Source of the DNA: Cyclospora cayetanensis
Taxonomy: Eukaryota; Apicomplexa; Conoidasida; Eucoccidiorida; Eimeriidae
NCBI RefSeq assembly: GCF_002999335.1
Contig: NW_020312760.1
Span: 1 to 64,000 of the forward strand
Reading direction: 5' to 3'
DNA length: 64,000 bases
Part shown: one piece after another, positions 12,874-23,308 of the stretch
Position numbering within the stretch: position 1 is the first letter of the stretch
How the letters are laid out: each line of letters opens with the position of its first letter
Made by a program: the position numbers and the translations under genes
The notes under the pieces: model-generated
Seen by the model: the letters and a program-made list of their open reading frames with translations, nothing else
Told to the model about the DNA's origin: nothing
Databases searched by the model: none

Positions 12874-14158
12874 TCAGCCGCAGTCAAGCGGCCGTGTTTC
12901 AGTCTGCGGCTGCTGGTGCGATTTGTGCGTTGGGGAGGGAGAGAAGCCATGCACGAAGAGAAAGCTTTTTCGACGCTCTGACCTACGCGCATATGCACAC
13001 GTCTTGGGTGTGGGATGTCTAATTCTTTGTTTGTGGCTGTGCATCTGTGTGTGTGGCGTCTTATTGTTTGTCTGATTTGTGCTTGCTGCAGGAAGAATCT
13101 GCCGATCAGTGCCGTGTGCAGGCCGTACGTGGTTTGCACCGTGCGAGTTTCCTGCTCAGAGACACATCCGCTTCCCCCATAGCAAGTAAGCTGCATGCTG
13201 TGCATGCGTCTGTCTGCTACTGCCGCCGTTGCTGCGCGATTGCTTTTTTTTCCGCCAAAACAGGCTCGCCGCTCGCATGCTTCACAGCTGCTAGGGGGGG
13301 CCGCCGCACAACAGCAAACAGGAGGTGCTAACCGTGCGGCTAGCTAGCTAGCTAGCTAGCTAGCTCTGCGGGTGTCTGCCAGCCTGCCAGCCTGCCAAGC
13401 CCCTCTCCTCTCGTCTGCATGTTCAGGCTTGTACCCCCATGCGGCTTCTCGCCTTTTTACGTCTGCAGATTTCCCCTTCGCACGATCGTCTCGCCTAATC
13501 GTGTCTTGCTGCAATCTGTCGGCTTGCGGTTTGCTCCTCTGCTCCTTTCGGATTGCTTTGCGCCTCTGGAAGAGCTCAACTTCGAGCAGCACATGCGGCC
13601 TCAAATGCTGCAGAAGAGAAAAGCAACCTTCACATGCACACGTTCCGGTACGGTGCATGGAGCACGCTAGCTGCAGCAGACGGATACGCTGCAGCTGCGT
13701 CTGCGGCTGCTCCTATGCGGTAGAGGATCTTTTAGACGTTGCCTTTTCCAAAGGCACACAGTCCAACAGCGAGCCAACGGAGGGGAGAGATGTCTACACA
13801 CAGAATGGCTGCTTCGCACTTGCTTGCTGGCGTCTCGGCTGCTTCGCGATGCCCCGGGGTTTTGTAGCTAGCTAGCTAGCTAGCTAGCTACAAAACACCT
13901 GCCCAGCAAAGCCGTTGCGGACCCCTTTCTGCGGCACATACATATATGCGCTGTGAACGGGTGGAAAGCCTCTCCGTGTTGCTGCTGTTTCGCATGCAGG
14001 AAAACTCGCCGGCTTTGTGCTCTGCTGCCACGTGGATCTGATGGACGGCGTATTCATCGATCACAGAAAAGGCAACGAAGAGAGTCACTGGTAAAGTTAC
14101 ACTCACTTCGCTTGCTGCTGCGAATGCTGCGGCGCCGAATTCTGCCCTCCATCGCGTC

Positions 14159-14205
<47 letters not shown>

Positions 14206-15754
14206 CTATGTATATTTATATGTACCTATATGCACATACATATACATATCTATACCTACATGTGTGTATATGTGCATATATTAAAATATGTAGATCAATC
14301 AATTAGGGGGTGTGTCTGGCCGCTGTGCTTTCGGCGGGATTATTTCTCCGATAGAGTCCGCTTTGCGCAAATCTTTTTGCTCCTTTTTTTCCCGAATCGG
14401 CTAATTGGCTGCTGCTGCTGATCATAATGCGTCGTATGCGCGCTTTCCGCCGCATGCACGCTGGGGGTTGTCTCTCGGGGGACGGCAAGCAATTCTGCTG
14501 GCTTTTGCGTTGCTGCAGGTACACAAACATCGCGATGCTAAGGGATGAGGTGGAAGTTATGGAGGGCGATACAGTGGACGTATATTCCTGCGCAGATCTA
14601 CAGAATTACCAGGTGATTCGCAATACGTTGTCTCTTTTGGGAAGGGCCGCTGCTCTTTTGTCGTCTGTCTCTCTCTTCATTCGTTCAGTCTTTCTGTCTG
14701 TCTCTTTCTTTCATTTCTCATAAACTCGCTGACTGTCCTTCTCGCAGCAGTGCAATCTTTCTAAAAGAAGTGTAGACCTGTACCTCTACGTCAGAGTTTG
14801 AAAGGTAGAGAGGGTCATGTGAAAATTCCGCCTGTTGCTGCCCTCCATCTGCATTTCATGTGCTTCTCTCCACGGATAAATGCGTATATACACTGTGAAT
14901 ATGTATCGGCATAGCTTAGCACAATGTAATATTCAGCTCTCTTTCTCTCTGGATTTATCGCCTTTCGCGTGGCGTTTTTTTCGAGTCTTCCGACTGTTGT
15001 ATTAAGCTCCCAGCCACCGCATGTCTGCCGAGCCGCTCACTTGCTCGTTGGCTACATATATGGCTGGTATCCCTCCCTCCGTTTTTTCCTGAGATTCGCT
15101 AAAAAAGGCATCGCGCCGACAGCTTCCTGCTGCTGCTGCTCTGCCTCAGGGGGTTGACGTTCCTATCGGTGCCTCTCTGGCAGATGCTCCAGAAGTGCAG
15201 CAGACGCTGCATCCTGAACGGCTGTTCTCGACGCCTCCCCGGAAGAAGCAGCCGCAGCAGCTGCACAAGCAGCAGCAGCAGCAGAAGCAGCAGCAGCAGC
15301 ATAAGCAGCAGCAGCAAAAGCAGCGCGGTAGAAGCACGACGCCCTCTGCTGCATTGCCTAAAAGCAGCGGCCGCATGACTCGTGATGAAAGCCATCGACT
15401 CTCGCCTCAGGATCAGCAGCTGATGCAGGAGGAAGAAGCTTGGCGATATCCGTTTACTGCCGAGAAAGAGCAGCCGCAGCAGCCGATCCCCCCAGGATAT
15501 CGCCGCATCAACTTGTCTCGTCCTCGTTTCTCGCTGTCTGCTGAAATTCACAGGCTTCCCCTTTCATCTCTCAAATCCTCCTGCAGCAGCAGCTGCACAC
15601 CTGCTGTGACGCCTTCGACCAACGAAGACATCACAAGCAATCGGAGCAACGTCAGCACCGCTGCTGACACGCATTCGCAACACAGTCCTACCCATGCAAG
15701 TGCAGACAGCTGGGGCAGTAGCAGCGGCCAAAGCGGCGTGAAGTCAGAACGCAA

Positions 15755-15810
<56 letters not shown>

Positions 15811-16232
15811 GCAGCGGCAGCAGGGCTGCTGCTGCTGCTACAGAGCCATCCGCAGCAGCAGCAGCAGCAGCAGCAACGCAGCCTTCGTGTTGCTCCGGTG
15901 AAAGTGGCCTTACAGAAGTTGTGCGCCTTGATCCTATAATTATTACGTATGCTGAGCAGTCACCTCATCTGGATAGGGCTGTAAGCTTTCGACTTCCGAC
16001 GCTGTTTCTGCTGCTGCTGCCTCCTTTGTTGTCGGTCTAAGGATATCTTTAAGGCTAAAAGGCAGAGTCAAGAATGCTGCGTTCTACGCATCCTGCTGGC
16101 TTCTCGCACCAGTCCGAGCTGCTTCGTGTTTCGCTGCATGCAGGGAGGCCGTCAGCTTCGGTGATGCGCGCGAGGCTTGCCACGTACCAAGCCTTTGCCG
16201 CAGCGACACCGCTGCAGATGCAGAATTCTTAG
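9592..16232 (+). CDS. Protein arginine N-methyltransferase (PRMT family) with Gln-rich extensions
   Basis: Predicted to transfer methyl groups from S-adenosylmethionine to arginines of nuclear or RNA-binding proteins. Exons: 9592-11111, 11689-11906, 12214-12678, 13092-13185, 13469-13647, 14000-14090, 14519-14612, 15150-15980, 16113-16232; phase closes throughout (about 1203 residues). Residues 1-506 are a Gln/Ala/Ser-rich extension without a known domain. The catalytic core follows: SAM motif [10 protein letters not shown] (about 560-568), acidic EVS after strand 2, and [12 protein letters not shown] (about 705), whose two glutamates are nine residues apart as in the PRMT double-E loop. The barrel ends with SHW (about 854), matching the THW loop. 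A poly-Gln linker interrupts the Rossmann part (12380-12460), and exon 8 has poly-Gln, poly-Ser and poly-Ala. The PRMT subtype cannot be assigned. The joining of exon 1 to the core and the last exon rest on phase alone. Exon 1 could instead end at the TAA at 11113-11115 as a separate gene. Confidence 0.83.
11232..11575. repeat. TATATG/TACATA microsatellite in PRMT intron 1
   Basis: About 340 bp of tatatatgtatatatgtacata variants fill most of the intron between 11111 and 11689. The long open frames on both strands here are repeat artefacts. Confidence 0.9.
12820..12875. repeat. (TA)n microsatellite in PRMT intron 3
   Basis: A short tatatgtatata run lies in the intron between exons ending 12678 and starting 13092. 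Confidence 0.85.
13338..13366. repeat. (TAGC)n palindromic tetranucleotide array
   Basis: About seven tandem copies of tagc lie in PRMT intron 4. The unit array is self-complementary. Similar arrays occur at 13865 and 16738. Confidence 0.9.
13859..13896. repeat. Perfect 38-bp palindrome with (TAGC)n core
   Basis: The flanks GTTTTG and CAAAAC pair across a TAGC core with no spacer. It lies in PRMT intron 5 (13648-13999). It could extrude as a cruciform in DNA or fold as a hairpin in the pre-mRNA. Confidence 0.9.
14157..14300. repeat. (TA)n/(TACA)n microsatellite in PRMT intron 6
   Basis: A tatatata run passing into tacatataca variants occupies part of the intron 14091-14518. Confidence 0.85.
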
Positions 16233-17336
16233 CACGCGCAGAAGCAGCATCAGCAGGTGTAACAACTAGCATCTCCGCTACTTCCAGTTGGCGTTCCTTC
16301 TTGCAGCCAGGGGGTTATCCTTCAGAGTCTACTACACCGTGTACACACAAACACACACAAAGAGGTCGGCTGGTGTGCCGTGCAAGCTTCCTCAACATTC
16401 CCACCAGCAGCTGCCCCCAACTCACGGCGCAGCCAGTGGTCCTTCGCACGCCACAGACTGTGCGAGCCAATGTGTCTGTACACGGAGTGCGCTGCTGCTC
16501 TTGCCCAAATGAATCATACGCCTAAAAGCAAGGGCGTTCAGCCGATGGCTGCTATCCCTTTCCGTAGGGAGGGAGTCAGTGCTCTCCACGACTACTGCTC
16601 CCGCCGCTACACTGCTTTTGCTGCTGCTAAAGAACAGCAGCAGGAGCACTGCTGCTACTACTACAGCACCACTCCCACGCACCGTTGCATCCCGCAGCTG
16701 CAGGACGGAAACGCCGCGCTTGTACTTGGCGTGGGGGCGCCTAGCTAGCTAGCTAGCTAGCTAGCCGCTGCCCAAACTCGTCGCCGGTTTGTAACACTAC
16801 TTGGCAGTACAAATAGCGGCTGCAAGGGCCTCCCTGTGCAGCGCTGTGACGAGGCAAGTGGAGGAGGTAGAGCGGCAGCAGCGAGGTAGAGGCTGTGGCA
16901 AAAAGAGAGTCTAAGCAGCTCGGCATGGCACATTTCCTGGTGCACGGATTCTCGCCAACTGGATTGTTGGCAGGCTGAAGGGTGGGGCAGGACGGCAGCT
17001 ATGTGTGTGGCGAGTCTGTACAGAGAAGTACCACGAACAGGAAATGCAAAGGGGAAACGGGGTGGGAGGGGGCAATAGCGGTAGGAGTGGGGAAAGGGCT
17101 GCCAAGTAGGGAGAGGCTGGAGCGAGGTCAGAAAACGCATGCCACGCAAAGATATGCGTTTGTAGCGATAACCGGAAAGTTTCAAATCATAGCGCCAAAA
17201 AAACATGGGTAAACCCGCAGCTCTCTGAGCGAGAGGTGAGCACTAAAAGAAGACTACATATACATGTATATGTATATATATTCTCCTTTCCATTAGAAGC
17301 AGCCTAAAGCGGCTGAATAGTCGCAACCGAGATACG
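16233..17336. other. Convergent intergenic region with a third (CTAG)n array
   Basis: This separates the 3' end of the PRMT gene from the 3' end of the minus-strand gene at 17337. It contains about seven copies of ctag at 16738-16765. An open frame of 75 codons (16301-16525 +) and one of 149 codons (16757-17206 -) have no recognisable domain. The first might be an alternative PRMT 3' exon. Confidence 0.55.
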
Positions 17337-18173
17337 TTAGAGCACAAAAGGCTGCAGCCAAGGGCTTAGAGGGATTCCTCCTGCCTGAGCGACTTGCTCC
17401 AAGGAAAGTTCATGTTGCTGTTGCTCTTGCTCTTGTTGCTCTTGCTGTTGCTCTTGTTGCTCTTGTTGCTCTTGCTGTTGCTCTTGCTCTTGTTGCTCTT
17501 GCTCTTGTTGCTCTTGCTGTTGCTCTTGCTCTTGTTGCTCTTGCTCTTGTTGCTCTTGCTCTTGTTGCTCTTGCTCTTGTTGCTGCTGTTGCTCTTGTTG
17601 CTCTTGCTCTTGTTGCTCTTGCTCTTGTTGCTCTTGCTGTTGCTCTTGCTCTTGTTGCTCTTGCTGTTGCTCTTGTTGCTCTTGCTGTTGCTCTCGTTGG
17701 CAGCAGTGGAAAAGCTGTTGCAGCACCTGCTTCTTAGTGGGAGCCTGATCGGGGGAAGCCCTGTTGTTCGCCGATGCTTGTTGTGGCAGCTCTGTCAGCG
17801 AGCGCGGAGACTGTTGTTGCTGCTGCAACAAGTGGGATTGCTCTGCAAGTGCTTTGTCTGAAGCGGAGACAGCTTCTTTAGACGCCTTTGGGGGAGGATT
17901 CCCCGCTTCACCACGTGCTGCCTCGGCAGCCGCAGCCTTTGACGCCTGTGCTGCAGTTGCCATGCAAGCCTTCTTAGTGCTGCTGCGCCTTGGAGGTGAC
18001 GGTACAGCAGCAGCGCGCAGCAGCAATGTGAGTTCATTCGCTGGTTGGCGTGGAGGCAGGCCCCTAGAATCCCATGAAAAGGCGGTGCTGAGAAGCTGCA
18101 GCAGCAACAAGAGCAGCAGCCATCTGTATGTGCATGCATTGGAAGCGCGCAGTGCTGCAGCAACACCGCGCAA
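17337..18173 (-). CDS. Hypothetical Gln/Glu-repeat protein with possible signal peptide
   Basis: A single open frame of 278 residues with no recognised family. Residues 18-33 (RWLLLLLLLQLLSTAF) form a hydrophobic core after a short basic start, as in a signal peptide or anchor. Residues about 35-160 are Ala/Pro/Ser-rich. Residues about 160-255 are an almost pure tandem of EQQ, EQEQQ and EQQQEQQ steps. The C-terminus is short and ends WLQPFVL. Leu and Gln codons are CTG and CAA/CAG, as in its neighbours. It lies only 93 bp downstream of the LAS1-like frame on the same strand. A donor-like GTGAGG before that gene's stop (about 18283) and a TTTGCAG acceptor (about 18202) hint that the two could be spliced, but the phase does not fit this reading frame, so they are kept separate. 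Confidence 0.5.
   Translation of the reverse strand: MRGVAAALRASNACTYRWLLLLLLLQLLSTAFSWDSRGLPPRQPANELTLLLRAAAVPSPPRRSSTKKACMATAAQASKAAAAEAARGEAGNPPPKASKEAVSASDKALAEQSHLLQQQQQSPRSLTELPQQASANNRASPDQAPTKKQVLQQLFHCCQREQQQEQQEQQQEQQEQEQQQEQQEQEQQEQEQQEQQQQQEQEQQEQEQQEQEQQEQEQQQEQQEQEQQEQEQQQEQQEQQEQQQEQQEQEQQQHELSLEQVAQAGGIPLSPWLQPFVL
17412..17694 (-). repeat. Coding GAGCAACAA-type repeat (EQQ/EQEQQ)
   Basis: About 280 bp of 6-bp and 9-bp steps made of GAG, CAA and CAG codons encodes the Gln/Glu tract of the 17337-18173 gene. On the + strand it reads as poly-Leu, which is a shadow. Confidence 0.9.
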
Positions 18174-18266
18174 GACGTGGGGAGTTTCGCTACGCGGAGC
18201 TGCAAAGGCCTACGTCTCAAGCAAATCGTCAGGAGAAAACGCAACTCAAATTACGCAGACAGCGAG

Positions 18267-19506
18267 TCAACCCCTCCTCACCTTCTCGAGGACGTGCGGC
18301 GAAGGAAGCAGCAGCTGCACGGGTGCTGCTGCTGTTGCTGCTGCACCGCCACGGGGTGCAGCAGCAAGCGGAAAGGCGGTGCATGCAGCAGCAGCAGCGA
18401 AGCGACGATCCTCCTGACTCGCTGCAGCCACACACGAGGGCCGCTTATAGAAGGGGCAGCAGCCTCCCTCTTGCAGCAACAGGCGAGTCGCTGCTACTGC
18501 CGCGATTGCGGTTGCATCCGCTGCAACAGCTCCTGCTGGCAGCAAATGCTGCAGCCTTCTTATCGCCATGTTCGCTGCTGCGAAAGCTGCATACGCACAG
18601 CTGCAGTGCACCCGCAGCTGCCGCAGCAGTCGGCCTATTCTCTTGCTCCCACCACGCTCAAAGGTAGCCGCAGCAGCAGCAAACTGCAAAACAGCAGCAG
18701 ATACAGAGAAGAGACTATCCAGATGCTTTTGCTGTTGCTGTTTTTGCTGCTTTTGTTGTTGTTTTTGCTGCTGTTGTTGTTGTTTTTGCTGCTGATTTTG
18801 TTGTTTTTGCTGCTGATTTTGGTGCTGCAGGGTGGCGGCCTTGGTGTGTCCGTACACCGCAGTGAGCTGCTGCTGCTGCTCTTTTAGCAGCTCCATTGTC
18901 AGCCGATGAAAGAGCGTTTGCGTGGCAGCAGGAGTGAGATCAGGGGGGTGTTTCTTGTCTTTCTCTCTCTCATCGGACGGCGCAACTCTTGTTGCCGCTG
19001 CTGCGCGTGTGGCGGCTACGCCGACTGCGGCTGCTCGCGAAAAAGACGCAGAAGCGTTCTTTTCCTTTGCACGCTGTTCAGGCTGCTCTCGCTGCCTCGT
19101 CCGCTGCCGATCTTCTTTTGCAGTCGCAGCTGCCACTGCGAAAGCTGCAGCAGAGAGAAGCTTCAAAACGCGGAGTGCATGGCGACTGCATGCAGCAGCA
19201 GCGGCAGCCGCGAACCGTGGACCGACGATACACCACGCCGTTGCCATTCGCCGCTCTGCTACCAGCAGCAGACAAGGCAAGTCGGCACGACGTTCTCGCT
19301 GCAGCTCTTGTTTCTGATTGTTTTGCTTGTCTTCATCGCGCCGTTCTCCCTGCTTTTCCCGCTGTGCGCCTCTTGCCGCGGGTTGTTGCAGCACAGCAAG
19401 CGCTGCTGTGGGATCAAAGAGAGCCGCAGAGGGCATCAACACACACAGATCCGCATACACCGCGTTGCAGAAGTCGCTGCCAGTGACTGCACCGAGGGTT
19501 GAGGAC

Positions 19507-19541
<35 letters not shown>

Positions 19542-20482
19542 CGCTGCTGCTGCAGCGTCCTTAGCGCTGCTGCTGTTGCGGCAGTGCAACAAAAGCTGCT
19601 GCAACACTGCATCGTTGTAGTGAAAGTGATACGCCAACGCCTCCGCTGCTTCTCGCCGCAAGGGGCAGAGCTGTTGCTGCTGAAGAGCTGCAGCAGCAGC
19701 AAGCGAAAAACCTCCCGACAGCAGCAGCAGCCACTGCCGCACATGGATACTGGCCATAAGCAAAGCCTCCTCTTTGCATGCGCTGCAGCAGCAAAGGCCG
19801 CTGTTGTTGCTGCCACTCCTGCTACTGCTGCTACTGCTGCTACTGCTGCAACAAGACCCCTTTTTCCGCTGTCGCAGCGAAGAAAGGAAATCCCTTGCTG
19901 CTCCGCGCTGCTGCAGCAACTCCAGCCACCCCACCAGTCGAGACGCATAGTCTTCTGCTGCCCAATCAGCGGCAGCAGCTGCAGCTGCGTGCGTTTTCGC
20001 CTGCCCTCCGTTGGCTAGGGAGTCTGTCGCTGCAGTGGAGATGGCGAGCAGCTGCGTGAGCATTTTGCAACTAAACAGTGGAGTCGCTGCTACAATGAGG
20101 CGCAGCAACAAAAGCACAAGGCCAGGCTGCTGCTGAGGGTTGAAGCAGCAACACACGCACTCAACAGCGAACGAAAGAAGCAACATTTCGCCGTCGTCTC
20201 TCTCCTGCAGCGCATGCAGTGTGCTTGTCGCTGCAGCATGACCACCCAGTGCTGCTCTAGACCAATCAAGCACCTCCCTAGTCAACGCCTCTTCTCCTTG
20301 TTGTTGCTCTTTCTGCTGCTCTTTCTGCTGTTGTTTCTGCTGCTCTTTCTGTTGCTTTGACTCTGCTGCACTCGAATTTGCAGCAGCTGCATCCTCTTTC
20401 GTAGCTGCGACTGTCTCTACAACAGGAGCTGCTTGTCTGAGGCAGAAGGCTGATGCATCCTTGTTGAGGTTTCTCGCGGGGG

Positions 20483-20518
<36 letters not shown>

Positions 20519-22522
20519 GAGCGGCAGCCTTTTCCCAGCGACGCTTCCACGAGGCTACGAGCTTTGCGGCACAAAATGCTGCGGCAGTCGAGGCTTCACT
20601 GCGCTGCTGCTCTTGTTCTCGCTGCTGCTCCTGCCCCTGCTGCTGCTGCACACTTAAAACTTGATCAAATGAAGGAATAGAACGACGTTTTGACAGCACC
20701 TTGAACTGGGGAAAGGGTATCGGAAGCTGCTGCTGCTGCTCTTGCTCCTGCTGCTCTTGCTGCTGCTTGCTGCACTGCAGAGCAGCTACACGCACTGACA
20801 GTTCTGCGTGAGCGCGGTGTAGTCGCTGCATCAACGGCAACAGCGCAGAGGACGCGGCAGCAGCCTCAGCAAGTGCAACAAGCCTCTGTGGCATCTCAAT
20901 CTGTTGTCGCTGCTGCTCTTGTTCTCGCTGCTGCTCTTGTTGTTGCACTTGTGGCTCTCCTGCTCCTGCCTCGCGGAGATATCTTTCTCCGTTTTGTAGG
21001 ACCCTCTTGCTGCCTGCACCTCCGTCCAGCGTTGAGCAGGAAACAAGCAAGTTGTGTAGCTTGTTCCTCTGAGGCAGCCAGTAGGAAAGCAGCAGATGCT
21101 GCAGAGCAGCCACGACAGCCTCGCGCAGCTCCTGCAGCGAAGGCATGCGGTGATGCGTTGCCTCATGCCGCAGCTGCACCCACTCGGGGTCGATTCCGAC
21201 TTTTGTGGCGATTGCGGCAACTGCAGCAGCAAAAGGGCCGCTTTGAGCTGCATCCACAAGTGTATTGACGTGCCGAATGAGCACCATGGCATATGCCGAT
21301 CGCATGACTCCGCAGCCATGCGCCTGTCTGCTGGAACCGCTGAAGAGGGCGCTATCGGAGAGCAGCACTTCTAACAGCTGCATCGTGAGCTCAACTGCAG
21401 CAGGCATGCGACTCTCAGCTGCTCGCCACGCTGCCATGCTCCCCCAGGCGTGAAGCAAGCGCCTTCTGAGACTGCTGTTGGTCCCTCCCCCTCCCCTAGC
21501 GGCAGCACAGGAGCAGCAGCAGCAGCTGCTGCTGCTTCCGCTGCTCACGTTGCTGCAGACTCGAGCAGCTGCCCTTTCTGGCGGTGCTGCTGCATCTTCC
21601 GGAGGAGAGACGTCAGACTGCCCCTCACAACAACCCCATCTCCGATAGGATCGCTTCGGGGGGGGGTCGAAGCGAAACATCGAGTCACTCGCAGCACACA
21701 CACACGCACTGTCGCTGCTGCACGGGAGAATCGTCGCGGTGTACCCCCGCTTCCTGCCACGGTCGCCTTCGCTGGGGAGGCTGCAGGAGCAGCGGCAGCG
21801 AGCAGAAGTTGACTCGAGAAGGGAATTAGAGACTTCCAAGAAGCATCTCCACGAAGGCCAAGGCGTGTGCTGCGCGTTGGGAGTGCGTAGTCGCGGGAGA
21901 GCTGCAGGCGAACCTGCAGCTCCTACTGGCATCGTAAACGCTCCCGCCATTCAAAGGGATCGAAGGAGGCAGGAGCTGTTTCCTGTCCATGAGCCGCAGC
22001 GAGGCTGCTGCGGCTCTAGACCCTTCTGCGTCTAAAATAGACGAAAAAATACACACATTACTGCGAATTCTAATGCGAAGATATCCCCTAATGTGCGACA
22101 CTACCGCCTACTAAAAAACGCATGGCCTTCTTGGGGCTGTCCTATGGCATGCATGCATGCATGCCATAGGACAGCCCCAAGAGGCGAGCAGCACTGCGAG
22201 CAGCTTCCTTTGCGTCTAACGGTGCTCCCGCTTCCTTGTCTGTTTACAAAGTCTCTCTAACCTGTTTCGGATCGCGCAGGAGTACAGCAGACACAAACGG
22301 GAGGTTGGGGGAGAGAGTCGCTTTCGTCGAGGTGATGCTCACCAAACTCGCATTTCTGCCTGCTTCTGTGCTCTCTCTTTCCTTCTCTTTACCAGATATG
22401 CGCTCATCAGCAGGAATTTGCTGTTGGGGGAGGTTTTGATGCTGCAGCTGCTCACGCAAGGCAGACAGTGAGAGGCCTACAGCCACTCGCTCGAGGCGTC
22501 CTCCCGCTTGCGAGGCACGCAT
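18267..22522 (-). CDS. LAS1: LAS1-like pre-rRNA endonuclease (HEPN fold) with large low-complexity insertions
   Basis: LAS1 cleaves ITS2 of pre-rRNA in the nucleolus together with the kinase GRC3/NOL9. The main open frame, 21950-18267, encodes 1227 residues. The LAS1 domain is visible at about residues 155-285: a WGSMAAWRAAESRMPAAVE block, then RSAYAMVLIRHVNTLVD, then PEWVQLRHEATHHRMPSL ending in SYW. RHEATH (codons about 21153-21170) fits the HEPN R-x4-H catalytic motif. Everything downstream is Ala/Gln/Leu-rich with poly-Gln, poly-Ser and poly-Ala runs, far longer than yeast LAS1. The N-terminus is uncertain. A phase-consistent chain 22522-22393, 22031-21927, 21780-21549 then 21495 onward adds upstream exons and removes a poor Ser/Cys-rich stretch. 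The simple alternative is the ATG at 21950. A donor-like site lies just before the stop, so a further 3' exon is possible. Confidence 0.75.
22129..22182. repeat. Perfect 54-bp palindrome, spacer-free
   Basis: Two 27-base arms (TCTTGGGGCTGTCCTATGGC continuing into a GCATGC core) pair without mismatch and without a loop. It sits between candidate exons 1 and 2 of the LAS1-like gene, or just upstream of that gene if it starts at 21950. Confidence 0.95.
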
Positions 22523-23308
22523 CGCACAAACTACTCAATGCATAAGCTCTTTTGCATGCGGAAGCGCACGCATGCACGCGTATGATCTCTGTCGCTCCTT
22601 ATCGAGGACACAAAAAGGCGCGTGCACAACAAATAAGCCGCAATTAGAACGCAGATCGACGCGCGCGCTACTTCGTGTCAAAGCCGATGACGAATACGCA
22701 CTTCTGCCCGCCGCCCTTTTCCCTCCTCCCTATTCTACAGGGACGGCTTTTTGTAGGGCAACTTTGCCAGAGGAGCAGATACTGAAACTGCCTTCGCCAC
22801 TGTCACTCCCCTCGCACCTAGGCGAGCACCACCTTCCGCCACGATCGCTTCGCGCGCATTGCTCCCTGTACCTCCCGCCTCGAGACATCTCCGAATGCCC
22901 CCAAGAGGCCGTTTCGCCTTCGCGACATCTGCATCCTCAAGGTGCTGTCGCTGCCTTGAGGAACTCACTCTGTGTGCAGCTCTGCACACTGCGGAGGGGG
23001 CTGGCTGCCGTACAGCCTGATTTCTGTCGACGAGCCACAAGAGTGGCGTGAGCATCGAGGAGGCGCATATCTTCGCTAGCGCAGGGGGGGGCGTGCGGGG
23101 CTAGCCAGCTAACTATGTACCGCGCGAACTGGCTAGTCGGCGACAGCAGAACCAGCTAGCTGGCAGAGCAACAAACTAAGGCAAGAGACCTCCGTAACAG
23201 TCTACACAGGCGCAACTCGCCGATCGCATCGGCGGCACTAATTGCTCGATCAGCGTACGGTGCTGCAGCCTTTTTAATCCCCATAGAGACAGGCAATGCG
23301 AGAGCTCC
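22523..23308. other. Intergenic region between LAS1-like and WW-YIP1 genes
   Basis: Both flanking genes are on the minus strand, so this holds the 3' flank of the WW-YIP1 gene and the 5' flank of the LAS1-like gene. A 159-codon + frame (22572-23051) and its minus shadow are Pro/Leu/Arg-rich without a motif. A ctagccagctaact inverted motif occurs near 23100-23160. Confidence 0.5.

Noticed and set aside
17394..17861. 155-codon + frame of poly-Leu
   Set aside because: Antisense shadow of the Gln/Glu repeat in the minus-strand gene.
18174..18290. Splice of the LAS1-like frame to the Gln/Glu-repeat frame through a 100-bp intron
   Set aside because: Donor and acceptor look good, but the phase leads into a Cys/Arg-rich frame, not into the 17337-18173 frame.
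22572..23051. 159-codon + frame with its own minus shadow
   Set aside because: No domain, no triplet bias, and both strands are open; treated as chance.
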